Program-made: the position numbers and the translations under genes | Shown here: positions 21,347 to 29,883 of the stretch, piece by piece | Layout: each line of letters begins with the position of its first letter | Numbering within the stretch: the first letter of the stretch is position 1 | Source: Vibrio maritimus | GTDB lineage: Bacteria > Pseudomonadota > Gammaproteobacteria > Enterobacterales > Vibrionaceae | Reading direction: 5' to 3' | Length of the DNA stretch: 64,000 nt | Assembly: GCA_003263775.1 (NCBI GenBank) | Contig: JYJJ01000084.1 | Location: forward strand, 117,237-181,236 | The notes under the pieces: generated by a model | What the model was told of the DNA's origin: nothing | The model's input: the letters and a program-made list of their open reading frames with translations, nothing else | Databases searched by the model: none

Positions 21347-22176
21347 ATGGATCTTCGTCATCTGGTCGCGCTAGGCGGCCTTGCGTGTGCGGTAACCTCC
21401 CCAACTCTAGCGGGCCAATTTTACATGGCCGGTGGCGCCTTTTTTTCCGAGGCAGATACCTCTATCGGTGTTACTAATCCGCAAACAGACATTAACTTTG
21501 ACTTAGATTTTGAGTCTGATTTGAGCCTAAAAGAGCGTTCGACCTTACCCTATCTTTTGGTCGGCTACGACTTTAATGAACGCCATGGCATTTTTTTAGA
21601 TTGGCGCAGCCTACACCGCAAAGCGAGTAATACTGCCGTTACCAAACCTTTTAAGATACCTGATTCAAACAAAGAAGTGCAGGCTGGTGCGCGAATAGAC
21701 TCAACCCTCAATATCGATATACTTCGCTTTGGCTACAACTATAAATTTTATGATGGCGAAGATTGGGATTGGAAAGCCTCCATTGGTCTTCACATCATGA
21801 ATTTCAGTGTCGGCTTTGGGGGCGAACTTGGTGTCCGTATTGATCAAGATGACCCAACTCTGATTCCAGTCAAAGACGAAGAATTCACCGACCTCACTGC
21901 ACCGCTACCCAATATCGGCTTAATCACTGACTATCGGATTACCGACAATTGGCACCTATTAGGCCACGCGCAGGTGTTTGCCTCAGCATTGAGGATATCT
22001 CGGGATTGCTTCTCGATTTGGGTGCTGGTATCGAGTACAAGTTCACCGAAGATTTTGGTCTAGCGGCGACTTACAGCTATTACGAGATCAATGTTGATTA
22101 CGGTCGTGAGTTTGCCGATCTCGATGCTAAGTTTAAGTTCTATGGCCCAATGGCAACGCTGACCTACGCCTTTTAG
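21347..22176 (+). CDS. Outer membrane beta-barrel protein, frameshifted
   Basis: Secreted beta-barrel protein of about 276 residues: signal peptide ending PTLAG, alternating amphipathic strands (PYLLVGYDFNERHGIFLDW, FGYNYKFYDGED) and a C-terminal aromatic residue (TLTYAF) as required for outer membrane insertion. Loss of one T near 21977 splits the reading; restoring it gives QVFCLSIEDISGLLLDLGAG. The ATG at 21347 follows an AAGGTG site. The family resembles small OmpW/OprG-like or DUF-type Vibrio barrels; cargo is unknown. Confidence 0.78.
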
Positions 22177-22210
22177 CCCAAAAATTTCTATTTCTAGATC
22201 ATAGAGATAC

Positions 22211-22242
22211 AAAAAAGCCCATCATGATCCGATGGGCTTTTT
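22211..22242. terminator. Bidirectional terminator
   Basis: AAAAAGCCCATC / GATGGGCTTTTT with a 7-base loop, flanked by A and T runs. It serves both the outer membrane protein gene and the convergent FAD-dependent oxidoreductase gene. Confidence 0.88.
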
Positions 22243-22257
22243 ACTGTCTAAAGAGAC

Positions 22258-23886
22258 TTACGCTTCAGCTGGTTGCTCGACAAGATCTTCAACCATCGCA
22301 ATGGCAAGCGCCTCAGCAACTTTGATACCGTCGATACCAGCAGAAAGAATACCGCCCGCGTAGCCTGCACCTTCACCCGCTGGATAGAAGCCTTTCAGGT
22401 TAACGCTTTGGTAGTCTTTACCACGCTTAATGCAAACTGGTGAAGAAGTACGAGTTTCAACGCCAGTCAATAGGCCATCTGCACCAGAGAAGCCTTTGAT
22501 CTTCTTATCAAATGCAGGAATTGCTTCGCGAATAGCTTCAACAGCGAAATCCGGTAAAGCTTTCGACAAGTCTGTCAGTTTGATACCAGGAGTGAATGAC
22601 GGCTCAACATCACCTAGTGCACTTGGATCGTTACCTTTTAGGAAGTCACCAATTTTCTGTGCTGGCGCATCGTAGTTTTCACCACCGAGTACATACGCGT
22701 TGCTTTCTAGCTCCCGCTGGAAGCGAATACCTGCTAGTGGGTCGCCTGGGTAATCTTGTTCAGGAGAGATCCCCACCACGATCGCACTGTTAGCATTACG
22801 CTCGGCACGAGAGTACTGGCTCATACCATTGGTCACTACGCGACCTTCTTCCGACGTTGCCGCAACAACGGTACCGCCTGGGCACATACAGAAACTGTAT
22901 ACCGTGCGACCATTCTTACAATGGTGAACCAGTTTGTAGTCAGCTGCACCCAAGATTGGGTTACCTGCATTTGGACCAAAGCGCGCTTCGTCAATTACTG
23001 ATTGTTTGTGCTCAACACGGAAGCCAACCGAGAAAGGTTTCGCTTCCATGTATACGCCGCGTTCATGCAACATTTCGAACGTATCACGAGCACTGTGGCC
23101 TACCGCTAGCACGACGTAGCGAGTTTTAATCTCTTCGCCATCCGACAGTGTCAGACCAGTAATTTGGTCGTTCTCCATATGGATATCATCAACACGTGTG
23201 CTAAAGCGGATCTCACCGCCAAGCTCCAGAATGGTTGCGCGCATCTTTTCAATCATGGTCACCAACTTAAAGGTACCAATGTGAGGCTTACTCACATAAA
23301 GGATCTCTTCAGGTGCACCCGCAGCCACGAATTCTTCAATAACTTTACGACCATAGTGTTTTGGATCTTTCACTTGGCTGTAGAGCTTACCATCGGAGAA
23401 CGTACCCGCACCGCCTTCGCCAAACTGAACGTTAGATTCTGGGTTAAGTGTACGCTTACGCCAGAAACCAAAGGTATCTTTAGTACGCTCGCGAACCTCT
23501 TTGCCACGTTCAACAATAATTGGCTTAAAGCCCATCTGTGCCAAAATCAGTCCTGCAAACAAGCCACATGGACCAAAACCGATGACGACTGGTCGCTCTG
23601 TTTGGTTGACAGGTGCTTTCGCAACAAACTTGTACTCCATATCTGGAGTTACTTTGACGTGTGGGTCGTCAGCAAACTTCTCTAGCAGAGCCGCTTCATT
23701 CTCAACTTCAACATCTAGAGTATAGATGAGCAAGATGCGTGTTTTCTTTCGCGCGTCGTAGCCACGCTTAAACACATTAAATGAGGTAACTTGGTCGGAA
23801 GAAATACCGAGTTTAGTTAGGATGGCTTGAGAAATTTCGCCTTCCTCGTGATCAAGAGGAAGTTTGATTTCAGTTAAACGTATCAT
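22258..23886 (-). CDS. Uncharacterised FAD-dependent oxidoreductase
   Basis: A 542-residue flavoprotein. After an N-terminal domain of about 95 residues (LPLDHEEGEISQAILTKLG), a dinucleotide-binding motif appears as VIGFGPCGLFAGLILAQMG then IIVERGKEV. A second conserved stretch is SNVQFGEGGAGTFSDGKL, and the C-terminal FAD contact is GFYPAGEGAGYAGGI. This matches the conserved family annotated as NAD(P)/FAD-dependent dehydrogenase (COG2509); no substrate is firmly known to me. It is a single-gene unit with its own terminator. Confidence 0.85.
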   Translation of the reverse strand: MIRLTEIKLPLDHEEGEISQAILTKLGISSDQVTSFNVFKRGYDARKKTRILLIYTLDVEVENEAALLEKFADDPHVKVTPDMEYKFVAKAPVNQTERPVVIGFGPCGLFAGLILAQMGFKPIIVERGKEVRERTKDTFGFWRKRTLNPESNVQFGEGGAGTFSDGKLYSQVKDPKHYGRKVIEEFVAAGAPEEILYVSKPHIGTFKLVTMIEKMRATILELGGEIRFSTRVDDIHMENDQITGLTLSDGEEIKTRYVVLAVGHSARDTFEMLHERGVYMEAKPFSVGFRVEHKQSVIDEARFGPNAGNPILGAADYKLVHHCKNGRTVYSFCMCPGGTVVAATSEEGRVVTNGMSQYSRAERNANSAIVVGISPEQDYPGDPLAGIRFQRELESNAYVLGGENYDAPAQKIGDFLKGNDPSALGDVEPSFTPGIKLTDLSKALPDFAVEAIREAIPAFDKKIKGFSGADGLLTGVETRTSSPVCIKRGKDYQSVNLKGFYPAGEGAGYAGGILSAGIDGIKVAEALAIAMVEDLVEQPAEA

Positions 23887-24124
23887 GGAGGGTCTCGCGT
23901 CGTTGGTGTCTTAGCTTACAAACCCGTTCCTTAAACAATAAGCTTAAACGGATGGCTTGCTCGCTCACAATGGCGCGCATTTTACGTTAACTTGATTTGT
24001 CTGTCATACTTAATTGCGACTTAGACGGGTTATAAAGGGATCAAGTAGCGCCAAGATATTGAATTTTGCGCTCGGATCAGTATTATCGCCCCTCCACAAA
24101 TTTGGCTAATAAGAGTTCACCATC

Positions 24125-24448
24125 ATGGCATTTGTCGTTACCGATAACTGTATTCAATGTAAATATACCGACTGTGTAGCGGTATGCCCTGCGGACGCCT
24201 TTCACGAAGGCCCAAATTTCATGGTGATCAACCCAATCGAATGCATTGACTGTGGCCTATGCGTACCAGAGTGTGACGCTCAAGCCATTTTCCAAGAAGA
24301 TGAGCTTACCGATGACCAACACGTGTTTATCGAACTCAACGCAGAGCTTTCGGAAGTGTGGCCAGTTCAAACTGAAGTCAAACCTGCAATGGATGAAGCA
24401 GAAAAGTGGAACGGCGTGCCTAACAAACTAGGCATGTTGGAGAAGTAA
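24125..24448 (+). CDS. fdxA: Ferredoxin FdxA (7Fe type)
   Basis: Small electron carrier of 107 residues. The N-terminal cysteines (CIQCKYTDCVAVCP) and second set (CIDCGLCVPECDAQAI) fit a [3Fe-4S] plus [4Fe-4S] ferredoxin of the Azotobacter FdI type, with the extended C-terminal part typical of that family. It is monocistronic and ends in a strong terminator. Confidence 0.93.
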   Translation: MAFVVTDNCIQCKYTDCVAVCPADAFHEGPNFMVINPIECIDCGLCVPECDAQAIFQEDELTDDQHVFIELNAELSEVWPVQTEVKPAMDEAEKWNGVPNKLGMLEK

Positions 24449-24480
24449 TCGCTGCTAGTGACTACAATTACCGACTATAA

Positions 24481-24516
24481 AAAAGGCGTCGCTCATTAAT
24501 GAGTGACGCCTTTTTT
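24481..24516. terminator. Bidirectional terminator of fdxA and the RNA methyltransferase gene
   Basis: AAAAGGCGTC and GACGCCTTTTTT flank an inner near-palindrome (GCTCATTAATGAGT), with A and T runs on both sides. Confidence 0.88.
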
Positions 24517-24555
24517 GAATCTGTACTAGCTTCGCATACCGGTCAATCGGTTCGA

Positions 24556-25290
24556 TCAACTGTGCTGACGACGATAGTTATCCATTATAATACCAGTCGC
24601 CATAGCCACATTTAACGACTCTGCGCCGCCGAACGCCGGAATGGTGATTTTATCCGTAACATGTTGCTCAGCTTCAGCGCGTACACCGTGTGACTCACTG
24701 CCCATCAACAAGATTCCTTGCTGAGAAAAGTTTGTCGTATGAACACTCTCCCCTTCTAAGAACGCTCCATATACCGGTATTTTTGCTTCATTGAGATATC
24801 GAGGTAAGTCGAGCAGCGTGACCTGAACTCGTCCAAAACTGCCCATCGTAGCGCGGATTGTTTTAGGGTTATATGGATCCGCACAGTCGGTACTGGCGAC
24901 AATGTGTTTAATACCGTACCAATCAGCAATACGAATGATGGTACCTAGGTTGCCAGGATCAGAAACGCCATCCAACGCGATCATCATACCTTTCGGTTCC
25001 GGTTCATCTGTCTGTGGGATCTCAACCACTGCAACCGCTGCATTGTTGCTAACAAGCGAGCTCGCTTTTGTCAGTTCATCTAAGGTAGCTTCAATACACT
25101 CATAAGCACGAAGCTCAGTAGCATGCTTAGCTAAGAACTCTGGTGTGGCAAAGACTTGCTTTACGTTCAATGAAGTCGCGACAAGCTCAAGCACATTCTT
25201 TTCGCCTTCAACCAAAAATAGGCCGTGTGCTTTACGCTGTTTTTTCTGCCCAAGGGCTCTCAGCAGTTTTAGTTGGTTTTTTGAAATCAT
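24556..25290 (-). CDS. TrmH/SpoU-family RNA 2'-O-methyltransferase
   Basis: Knotted (SPOUT) methyltransferase of 244 residues acting on ribose in rRNA or tRNA. The N-terminal substrate-binding part (KKQRKAHGLFLVEGEKNVLE) precedes the three SpoU motifs: DGVSDPGNLGTIIRIADW, ILLMGSESHGV and ESLNVAMATGIIM. This resembles the RlmB/TsnR-like group with an L30e-like N-terminus. The exact target nucleotide cannot be assigned. Confidence 0.88.
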   Translation of the reverse strand: MISKNQLKLLRALGQKKQRKAHGLFLVEGEKNVLELVATSLNVKQVFATPEFLAKHATELRAYECIEATLDELTKASSLVSNNAAVAVVEIPQTDEPEPKGMMIALDGVSDPGNLGTIIRIADWYGIKHIVASTDCADPYNPKTIRATMGSFGRVQVTLLDLPRYLNEAKIPVYGAFLEGESVHTTNFSQQGILLMGSESHGVRAEAEQHVTDKITIPAFGGAESLNVAMATGIIMDNYRRQHS

Positions 25291-25781
25291 TGTCTTACCT
25301 CAGATAAAAGCGGGCGCATTATATACTTAATTGGCAAAACTATGCGAGCACGGATGCTAGCCCGGATTTGAGCAATGCTATCAGCATAGACAAGTACAGC
25401 TCGCCTTTACGTTAGATAAGAGGGGGAATTTGCCACCAGCTTCATATACATACGCTATATGCTAACACCCATAATCGACAAAACTCATACTTTTGAAGCC
25501 AAATTATCGTTTTTCTATCAAACTAAGAAAAATCACTACTCAACCTCCACTAGCAAACGTTTCCCTAGTTTGGATGGAAATTAATTTGCAAAATAATTTC
25601 CAGCACAGATTTTATTAACCTTATGATTAATAGGAACTAATAAAGCCAGCCTAAAAAACATCGCAACTTTTGATGAATTCAGCGCTTGACTCTGTGATTT
25701 ACATCACCATAATACGCGCCGTTTGCCTGAAATACAGGTAAACGTACGAAAAAACAGATTTAGTGAATTGTGAGGTATCAG
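25291..25781 (+). other. Intergenic region upstream of codB
   Basis: About 490 bases, AT-rich, without a supported gene. The useful signals are at its right end: a sigma-70-like promoter and an overlapping CRP-like site (listed separately). Nothing else recognisable is seen in 25330-25680. Confidence 0.5.
25686..25713 (+). promoter_or_regulatory. Probable codBA promoter with overlapping CRP-like site
   Basis: TTGACT (25686-25691) and CATAAT (25708-25713) are separated by 16 bases. The spacer is almost entirely TGTGATTTACATCACC (25693-25708), which fits the CRP pattern TGTGA-N6-TCACA at 9 of 10 positions. A factor bound there would cover the promoter, suggesting repression rather than activation. 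Confidence 0.5.
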
Positions 25782-27025
25782 ATGTCTGCGGATAACAACT
25801 ACAGTTTAGGGCCAGTTCCGGCAACGGCAGGAAGGGAGTCGCTTCATTAACCATGGTAATGCTTGGTTTGACTTTCTTCTCCGCAAGTATGTGGACCGGT
25901 GGCTCCCTCGGTACTGGACTTGCTTTCAATGATTTCTTCCTCGCTGTTCTCATCGGTAACCTTATCCTCGGTATTTACACTTCTTTCCTCGGTTACATCG
26001 GCGCTTCTACTGGTCTCTCTACTCACCTTCTTGCTCGTTTCTCTTTCGGTTCTAAAGGCTCTTGGCTTCCTTCTGTGCTCCTTGGCGGTACTCAAGTCGG
26101 TTGGTTTGGTGTTGGCGTCGCCATGTTCGCTATCCCAGTACAAAAAGCGACCGGCATTGATACCAATATCCTGATTTTGGTGAGCGGTCTGTTGATGACA
26201 GCGACGGTTTACTTTGGCATTTCCGCATTGATGGTGTTGTCAGCTATCGCGGTTCCTGCTATCGCACTATTGGGTGGTTACTCTGTACTGACGGCGGTAG
26301 ATAGCGCTGGCGGAGTTGCCGAACTGCAAAAAATCCAACCTGCTGAACCATTAGATTTCTCTGTTGCACTTGCGATGGTAGTGGGTTCGTTTGTGAGTGC
26401 GGGTACACTTACCGCTGACTTCGTACGCTTCGGTAAAAAGCCTATGGGTGCAGTCTTCATTACCATGGTGGCGTTCTTTATCGGTAACTCACTGATGTTC
26501 ATCTTCGGCGCTGCCGGTGCATCAGTGACAGGTCAATCGGATATCTCTGAAGTGATGATCGCTCAAGGTCTATTGCTACCAGCTATCATCGTACTGGGTC
26601 TGAACATCTGGACCACCAACGACAACGCGCTTTACGCTTCTGGCCTTGGTTTCTCAAACGTGACCGGTTTACCAAGTAAATACTTGTCGATGGCAAACGG
26701 TGTTGTCGGTACTTTGTGTGCTCTTTGGCTATACAACAACTTTGTCGGTTGGCTAACGTTCCTATCGCTGGCTATTCCACCGATTGGCGGCGTGATCATC
26801 GCAGACTTCCTCATCAACCGTAAGCGTTACGCAAATTTTGAAACAGCAAAATTCCAAACGGTAAACTGGGCAGGTATCATTGCCGTCGCACTAGGCGTCG
26901 CTGCTGGTAACTTCTTACCAGGCGTTGTGCCACTAAATGCCGTACTGGGTGGCGCTTTAAGCTATCTTGTACTAAACCGTCTTCTTAATGCAAAAACCGC
27001 TCAGCTAGAAAACGCTGACGCTTAA
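25782..27025 (+). CDS. codB: Cytosine permease, frameshifted near N-terminus
   Basis: Inner membrane cytosine:cation symporter (NCS1 family), about 414 residues. It starts MSADNNYSLGPVPATA, then a missing A near 25830 shifts the frame; restoring it gives RKGVASLTMVMLGLTFFSASMWTGG, very close to E. coli CodB. Twelve hydrophobic segments follow. GAGGT precedes the ATG at 25782. About 80 codons from 25863 to 26130 end almost only in C or T, unlike the rest of the gene (see findings). codA follows 19 bases downstream. Confidence 0.92.
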
Positions 27026-27044
27026 TTACTAGGAATTTGATGCC

Positions 27045-28322
27045 ATGTCATCTTTGCTTATCCAGAACGCAACCATCAATGGTCAACAAGGCCAGTTCGA
27101 CATTCTTATCGAAGAAGGTGTGTTCAAAGCGATTGAAACAGCAGGAACCACATCGTTCACTGCTGACCGTGTGATTGACGCAACAGGCCAAATGGCAACT
27201 GCGCCATTTTGTGAGCCACACATCCACCTCGACACGACGCAAACTGCTGGCGAACCGAGCTGGAACATTTCTGGTACGCTGTTTGAAGGTATCGAGCGCT
27301 GGGCTGAGCGCAAGGCTATGCTTTCTATTGAAGATGTGAAAAGCCGTGCTAAGCAAACTTTGAAATGGCAAATTGCCAATGGCGTTCAACACGTGCGTAC
27401 CCACGTCGATGTGTCTGACCCAACACTCACTGCACTTAAAGCTATGGTTGAAGTGCGCAAAGAGATGAAGCAATGGGTAGACATTCAAATCGTGGCATTC
27501 CCGCAAGAAGGCATTTTGTCTTACCCAAATGGCAAAGAACTACTTGAAGAAGCCGTTAAACTGGGGGCAGATGTCATTGGCGCTATCCCACACTTCGAGT
27601 TCACTCGTGAGTACGGCGTGGAATCTCTGCACTACGTGTTTGAATTGGCGCGTAAATACGACTGCTTGATTGATGTTCACTGTGACGAGATTGATGACGA
27701 GCAATCGCGCTTTGTAGAAACACTTGCAGCCTTGGCACACAAGTTCGACATGGGCGATCGCGTAACTGCAAGCCACACAACGGCAATGGGTTCATACAAT
27801 GGTGCCTACGCGTCACGACTATTTAGACTGCTGAAGATGTCTGGCATTAGCTTCGTAGCAAACCCATTGGTGAACATTCATCTTCAAGGCCGCTTCGATG
27901 ACTATCCGAAACGTCGCGGCGTCACTCGCGTCAAAGAAATGCTGGCTGCAAACATCAATGTTTGTTTCGGCCATGACGATGTGTTTGACCCTTGGTACCC
28001 ATTAGGCACAGCGAATATGCTACAAGTTCTGCATATGGGACTGCATGTTTGCCAAGTGATGGGTTACGACCAAATCAACCAATCGTTGGATATGATCAGC
28101 CACAACTCGGCCAAAGCACTAAACATTCATCATAATTATGGAATTGAAACCGGCAAGCCTGGCAGCCTGTTGCTGCTGCCTGCAGAAAATGGCTTCGATG
28201 CTGTTCGCCGCCAAATTCCTGTGGGCTACTCTATCCGCAAAGGTGAAGTCATTGCCCACACCAAACCGGCGGAAACCTCCATTCACCTAGGTACTGAAGA
28301 AAGAGTCACATTCCGACGTTAA
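27045..28322 (+). CDS. codA: Cytosine deaminase
   Basis: Deaminates cytosine to uracil for pyrimidine salvage. The 425-residue amidohydrolase has the metal-binding motif CEPHIHLDTTQT, a later histidine in DVHCDEIDDEQ, and the catalytic aspartate region FGHDDVFDPWYPLG, all as in E. coli CodA. It sits directly after the cytosine permease, forming the classical codBA operon, and is closed by a strong terminator. Confidence 0.96.
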   Translation: MSSLLIQNATINGQQGQFDILIEEGVFKAIETAGTTSFTADRVIDATGQMATAPFCEPHIHLDTTQTAGEPSWNISGTLFEGIERWAERKAMLSIEDVKSRAKQTLKWQIANGVQHVRTHVDVSDPTLTALKAMVEVRKEMKQWVDIQIVAFPQEGILSYPNGKELLEEAVKLGADVIGAIPHFEFTREYGVESLHYVFELARKYDCLIDVHCDEIDDEQSRFVETLAALAHKFDMGDRVTASHTTAMGSYNGAYASRLFRLLKMSGISFVANPLVNIHLQGRFDDYPKRRGVTRVKEMLAANINVCFGHDDVFDPWYPLGTANMLQVLHMGLHVCQVMGYDQINQSLDMISHNSAKALNIHHNYGIETGKPGSLLLLPAENGFDAVRRQIPVGYSIRKGEVIAHTKPAETSIHLGTEERVTFRR

Positions 28323-28356
28323 TTATCTTCACCTGCGAGGCTAACCTCAAAACAGA

Positions 28357-28389
28357 AGAGCAAGCGACGAAATCGCTTGCTCTTTTTTT
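28357..28389 (+). terminator. Terminator of codBA
   Basis: Perfect 11-bp stem AGAGCAAGCGA / TCGCTTGCTCT with a 5-base loop followed by a run of T. Confidence 0.92.
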
Positions 28390-28428
28390 ACGATTTAACA
28401 AGAAATTCATTTAAACCATCGATAGGTG

Positions 28429-28626
28429 TGGTACACTGCCCCTGCTCTGGTGTTCAGAGAGTTATTTAAAGTAAGAGTAAAAAGAGTACGAGAAGTATTG
28501 TCAGATGTTCCCCCAAGGGTATTTGTCATTCGTTTATCCCATTTACAGCTTGATTAAATAAACAGAACCACAAAGCGAGACCGCCGCAAGGCAAAAATTT
28601 TTAATCTTAAAAGTAAGGGACATAAC
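28429..28626 (+). promoter_or_regulatory. Promoter and long leader of the cold-shock gene
   Basis: An extended -10 box TGGTACACT (28429-28437) would leave an untranslated leader of about 180 bases before the cold-shock ATG. Long structured leaders are known for cspA-type genes and act as RNA thermosensors. AAGTAAGGGA lies just before the ATG. The -35 is poor, which is tolerable with an extended -10. Confidence 0.5.
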
Positions 28627-28836
28627 ATGTCTAACACAAATACTGGCACTGTAAAATGGTTTAACGAAGAGAAAGGCTACGGCTTCATCGCTCAAGAGAA
28701 CGGTCCAGACGTATTCGTTCACTTCCGCGCTATCTCTGGCGAAGGTTTCAAAACTCTAAAAGAAGGCCAAGCGGTTTCTTTTGGTGTTGAGCAAGGCCAA
28801 AAAGGCCCACAAGCTGTTAACGTTATCCCAGCTTAA
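28627..28836 (+). CDS. Cold-shock domain protein (CspA family)
   Basis: RNA-chaperone of 69 residues made of a single cold-shock domain with both RNA-binding motifs, KGYGFI and VFVHF. It opens NTGTVKWFNEEKGYG as in CspA-type proteins. A leader of about 180 bases precedes the gene, and an intrinsic terminator follows. It is probably induced by cold or growth resumption, as in relatives. Confidence 0.95.
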   Translation: MSNTNTGTVKWFNEEKGYGFIAQENGPDVFVHFRAISGEGFKTLKEGQAVSFGVEQGQKGPQAVNVIPA

Positions 28837-28861
28837 TAACGCAGCTTCGTAAGAATGCTTA

Positions 28862-28888
28862 AAGCCTCGAGAAATCGAGGCCTTTTTC
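28862..28888 (+). terminator. Terminator of the cold-shock gene
   Basis: Stem GCCTCGA / TCGAGGC with a GAAA loop followed by CTTTTTCTTTT. Confidence 0.88.
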
Positions 28889-28927
28889 TTTTCTGTCTAA
28901 CTAACAACTCTCATTATCCCACTCTCG

Positions 28928-29644
28928 TCAAAAGTCGAGATAAAAACCCAACTCGACACTACTGCTGTCTTCAATCGGTCTACCTGGACGCACTCGATAT
29001 TGACCCTTGGTGTATTTCACATAAGGTTGGACATAGGGCAAATTTGCTGTCGCTGAGATATCGTAACTACTACGTGTACTGTTTTCAAACCCATGCTGTG
29101 ATGTCAACACATCCACATTGTAATTAACACCAATATCCAGCAAAGGGTGAACGCTGTAGCTGGCACCTAAAGTATTTTTCCATTCCTGTCGGTGATTTCC
29201 ATGATCGATAGACTCAGGGAGTTCTAATGTTTTAGTGCTGTCTCGCCATTGATAATAGGTATCCCAATATACGAATAACGATGGTGCCACCGAGTAACCG
29301 TACATAAAACCGACATCGTAGATATCGATGCTGTCGTCAAACCCATATTGACTATAAACGTTAAAATAGTGGTTGCCCGTCAACCAATCGTAACTCGCGC
29401 CGAATTGCAGATAACGGTCAGTATCAACCTCCGCACTCAAAGTGAAGCTATCCGTCGCTGCCACGTCTATACCGAAAACACCAATGACTTCATCTTGATA
29501 CTTTGTTGCTTGAACATTGAAATCAACGATCTCTTTTTGCGATTCATTGGCATAAGCAAAAGGTGCTATGGTCGATAAAGAGAGTAAAGCAAGGGTAAGC
29601 AATCCGTGGCGTGACGTCTTCCATGGTAAACAGACGTGTTGCAT
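28928..29644 (-). CDS. Predicted outer membrane beta-barrel protein
   Basis: A 238-residue secreted protein: signal peptide ending APFAYA, then many alternating strands rich in Tyr/Trp/Asp (YLQFGASYDWLTGNHYFNVY, LFVYWDTYYQWRD) and a C-terminal phenylalanine (LGFYLDF), all typical of an outer membrane barrel. I do not recognise a named family. It is convergent with the cold-shock gene and shares no operon. Confidence 0.7.
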   Translation of the reverse strand: MQHVCLPWKTSRHGLLTLALLSLSTIAPFAYANESQKEIVDFNVQATKYQDEVIGVFGIDVAATDSFTLSAEVDTDRYLQFGASYDWLTGNHYFNVYSQYGFDDSIDIYDVGFMYGYSVAPSLFVYWDTYYQWRDSTKTLELPESIDHGNHRQEWKNTLGASYSVHPLLDIGVNYNVDVLTSQHGFENSTRSSYDISATANLPYVQPYVKYTKGQYRVRPGRPIEDSSSVELGFYLDF

Positions 29645-29816
29645 GTCTTGGTTCTCTATGGCTATTTCAGGGAAGGAAGCTAATCTTCTGAAACAAGGAG
29701 AGCTTCAGAAAGTACCACTATGTTGCGTGGTTTAAGTTATTCAAAAAACAGAGCCAGAGATATAACTGACATTCAGGTTGTAAATATCACCTTTGCTATA
29801 GAAATACGCCATCTAA

Positions 29817-29847
29817 GAAAAAACCGAAGCCCAATGGACTCCGGTTT
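29817..29847 (-). terminator. Terminator of the aldehyde dehydrogenase gene
   Basis: On the minus strand, AAACCGGAG pairs with CTTCGGTTT, followed by TTT. It lies 37 bases past the dehydrogenase stop. Confidence 0.8.
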
Positions 29848-29883
29848 CAACCGTTAGGTTCAATCAACTAAGTTCGGTCAGAA

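Noticed and set aside
23164..23685. Long plus-strand frame opposite the FAD-dependent oxidoreductase gene
   Set aside because: The opposite strand encodes a well-conserved protein; the frame is rich in Cys, His and Asn without domain signs.
25847..26143. Minus-strand frame of 98 residues opposite codB
   Set aside because: It exists because the codB codons end in C or T, so the opposite strand lacks stops; it has a low-complexity Ser/Thr/Glu composition and no ribosome site.
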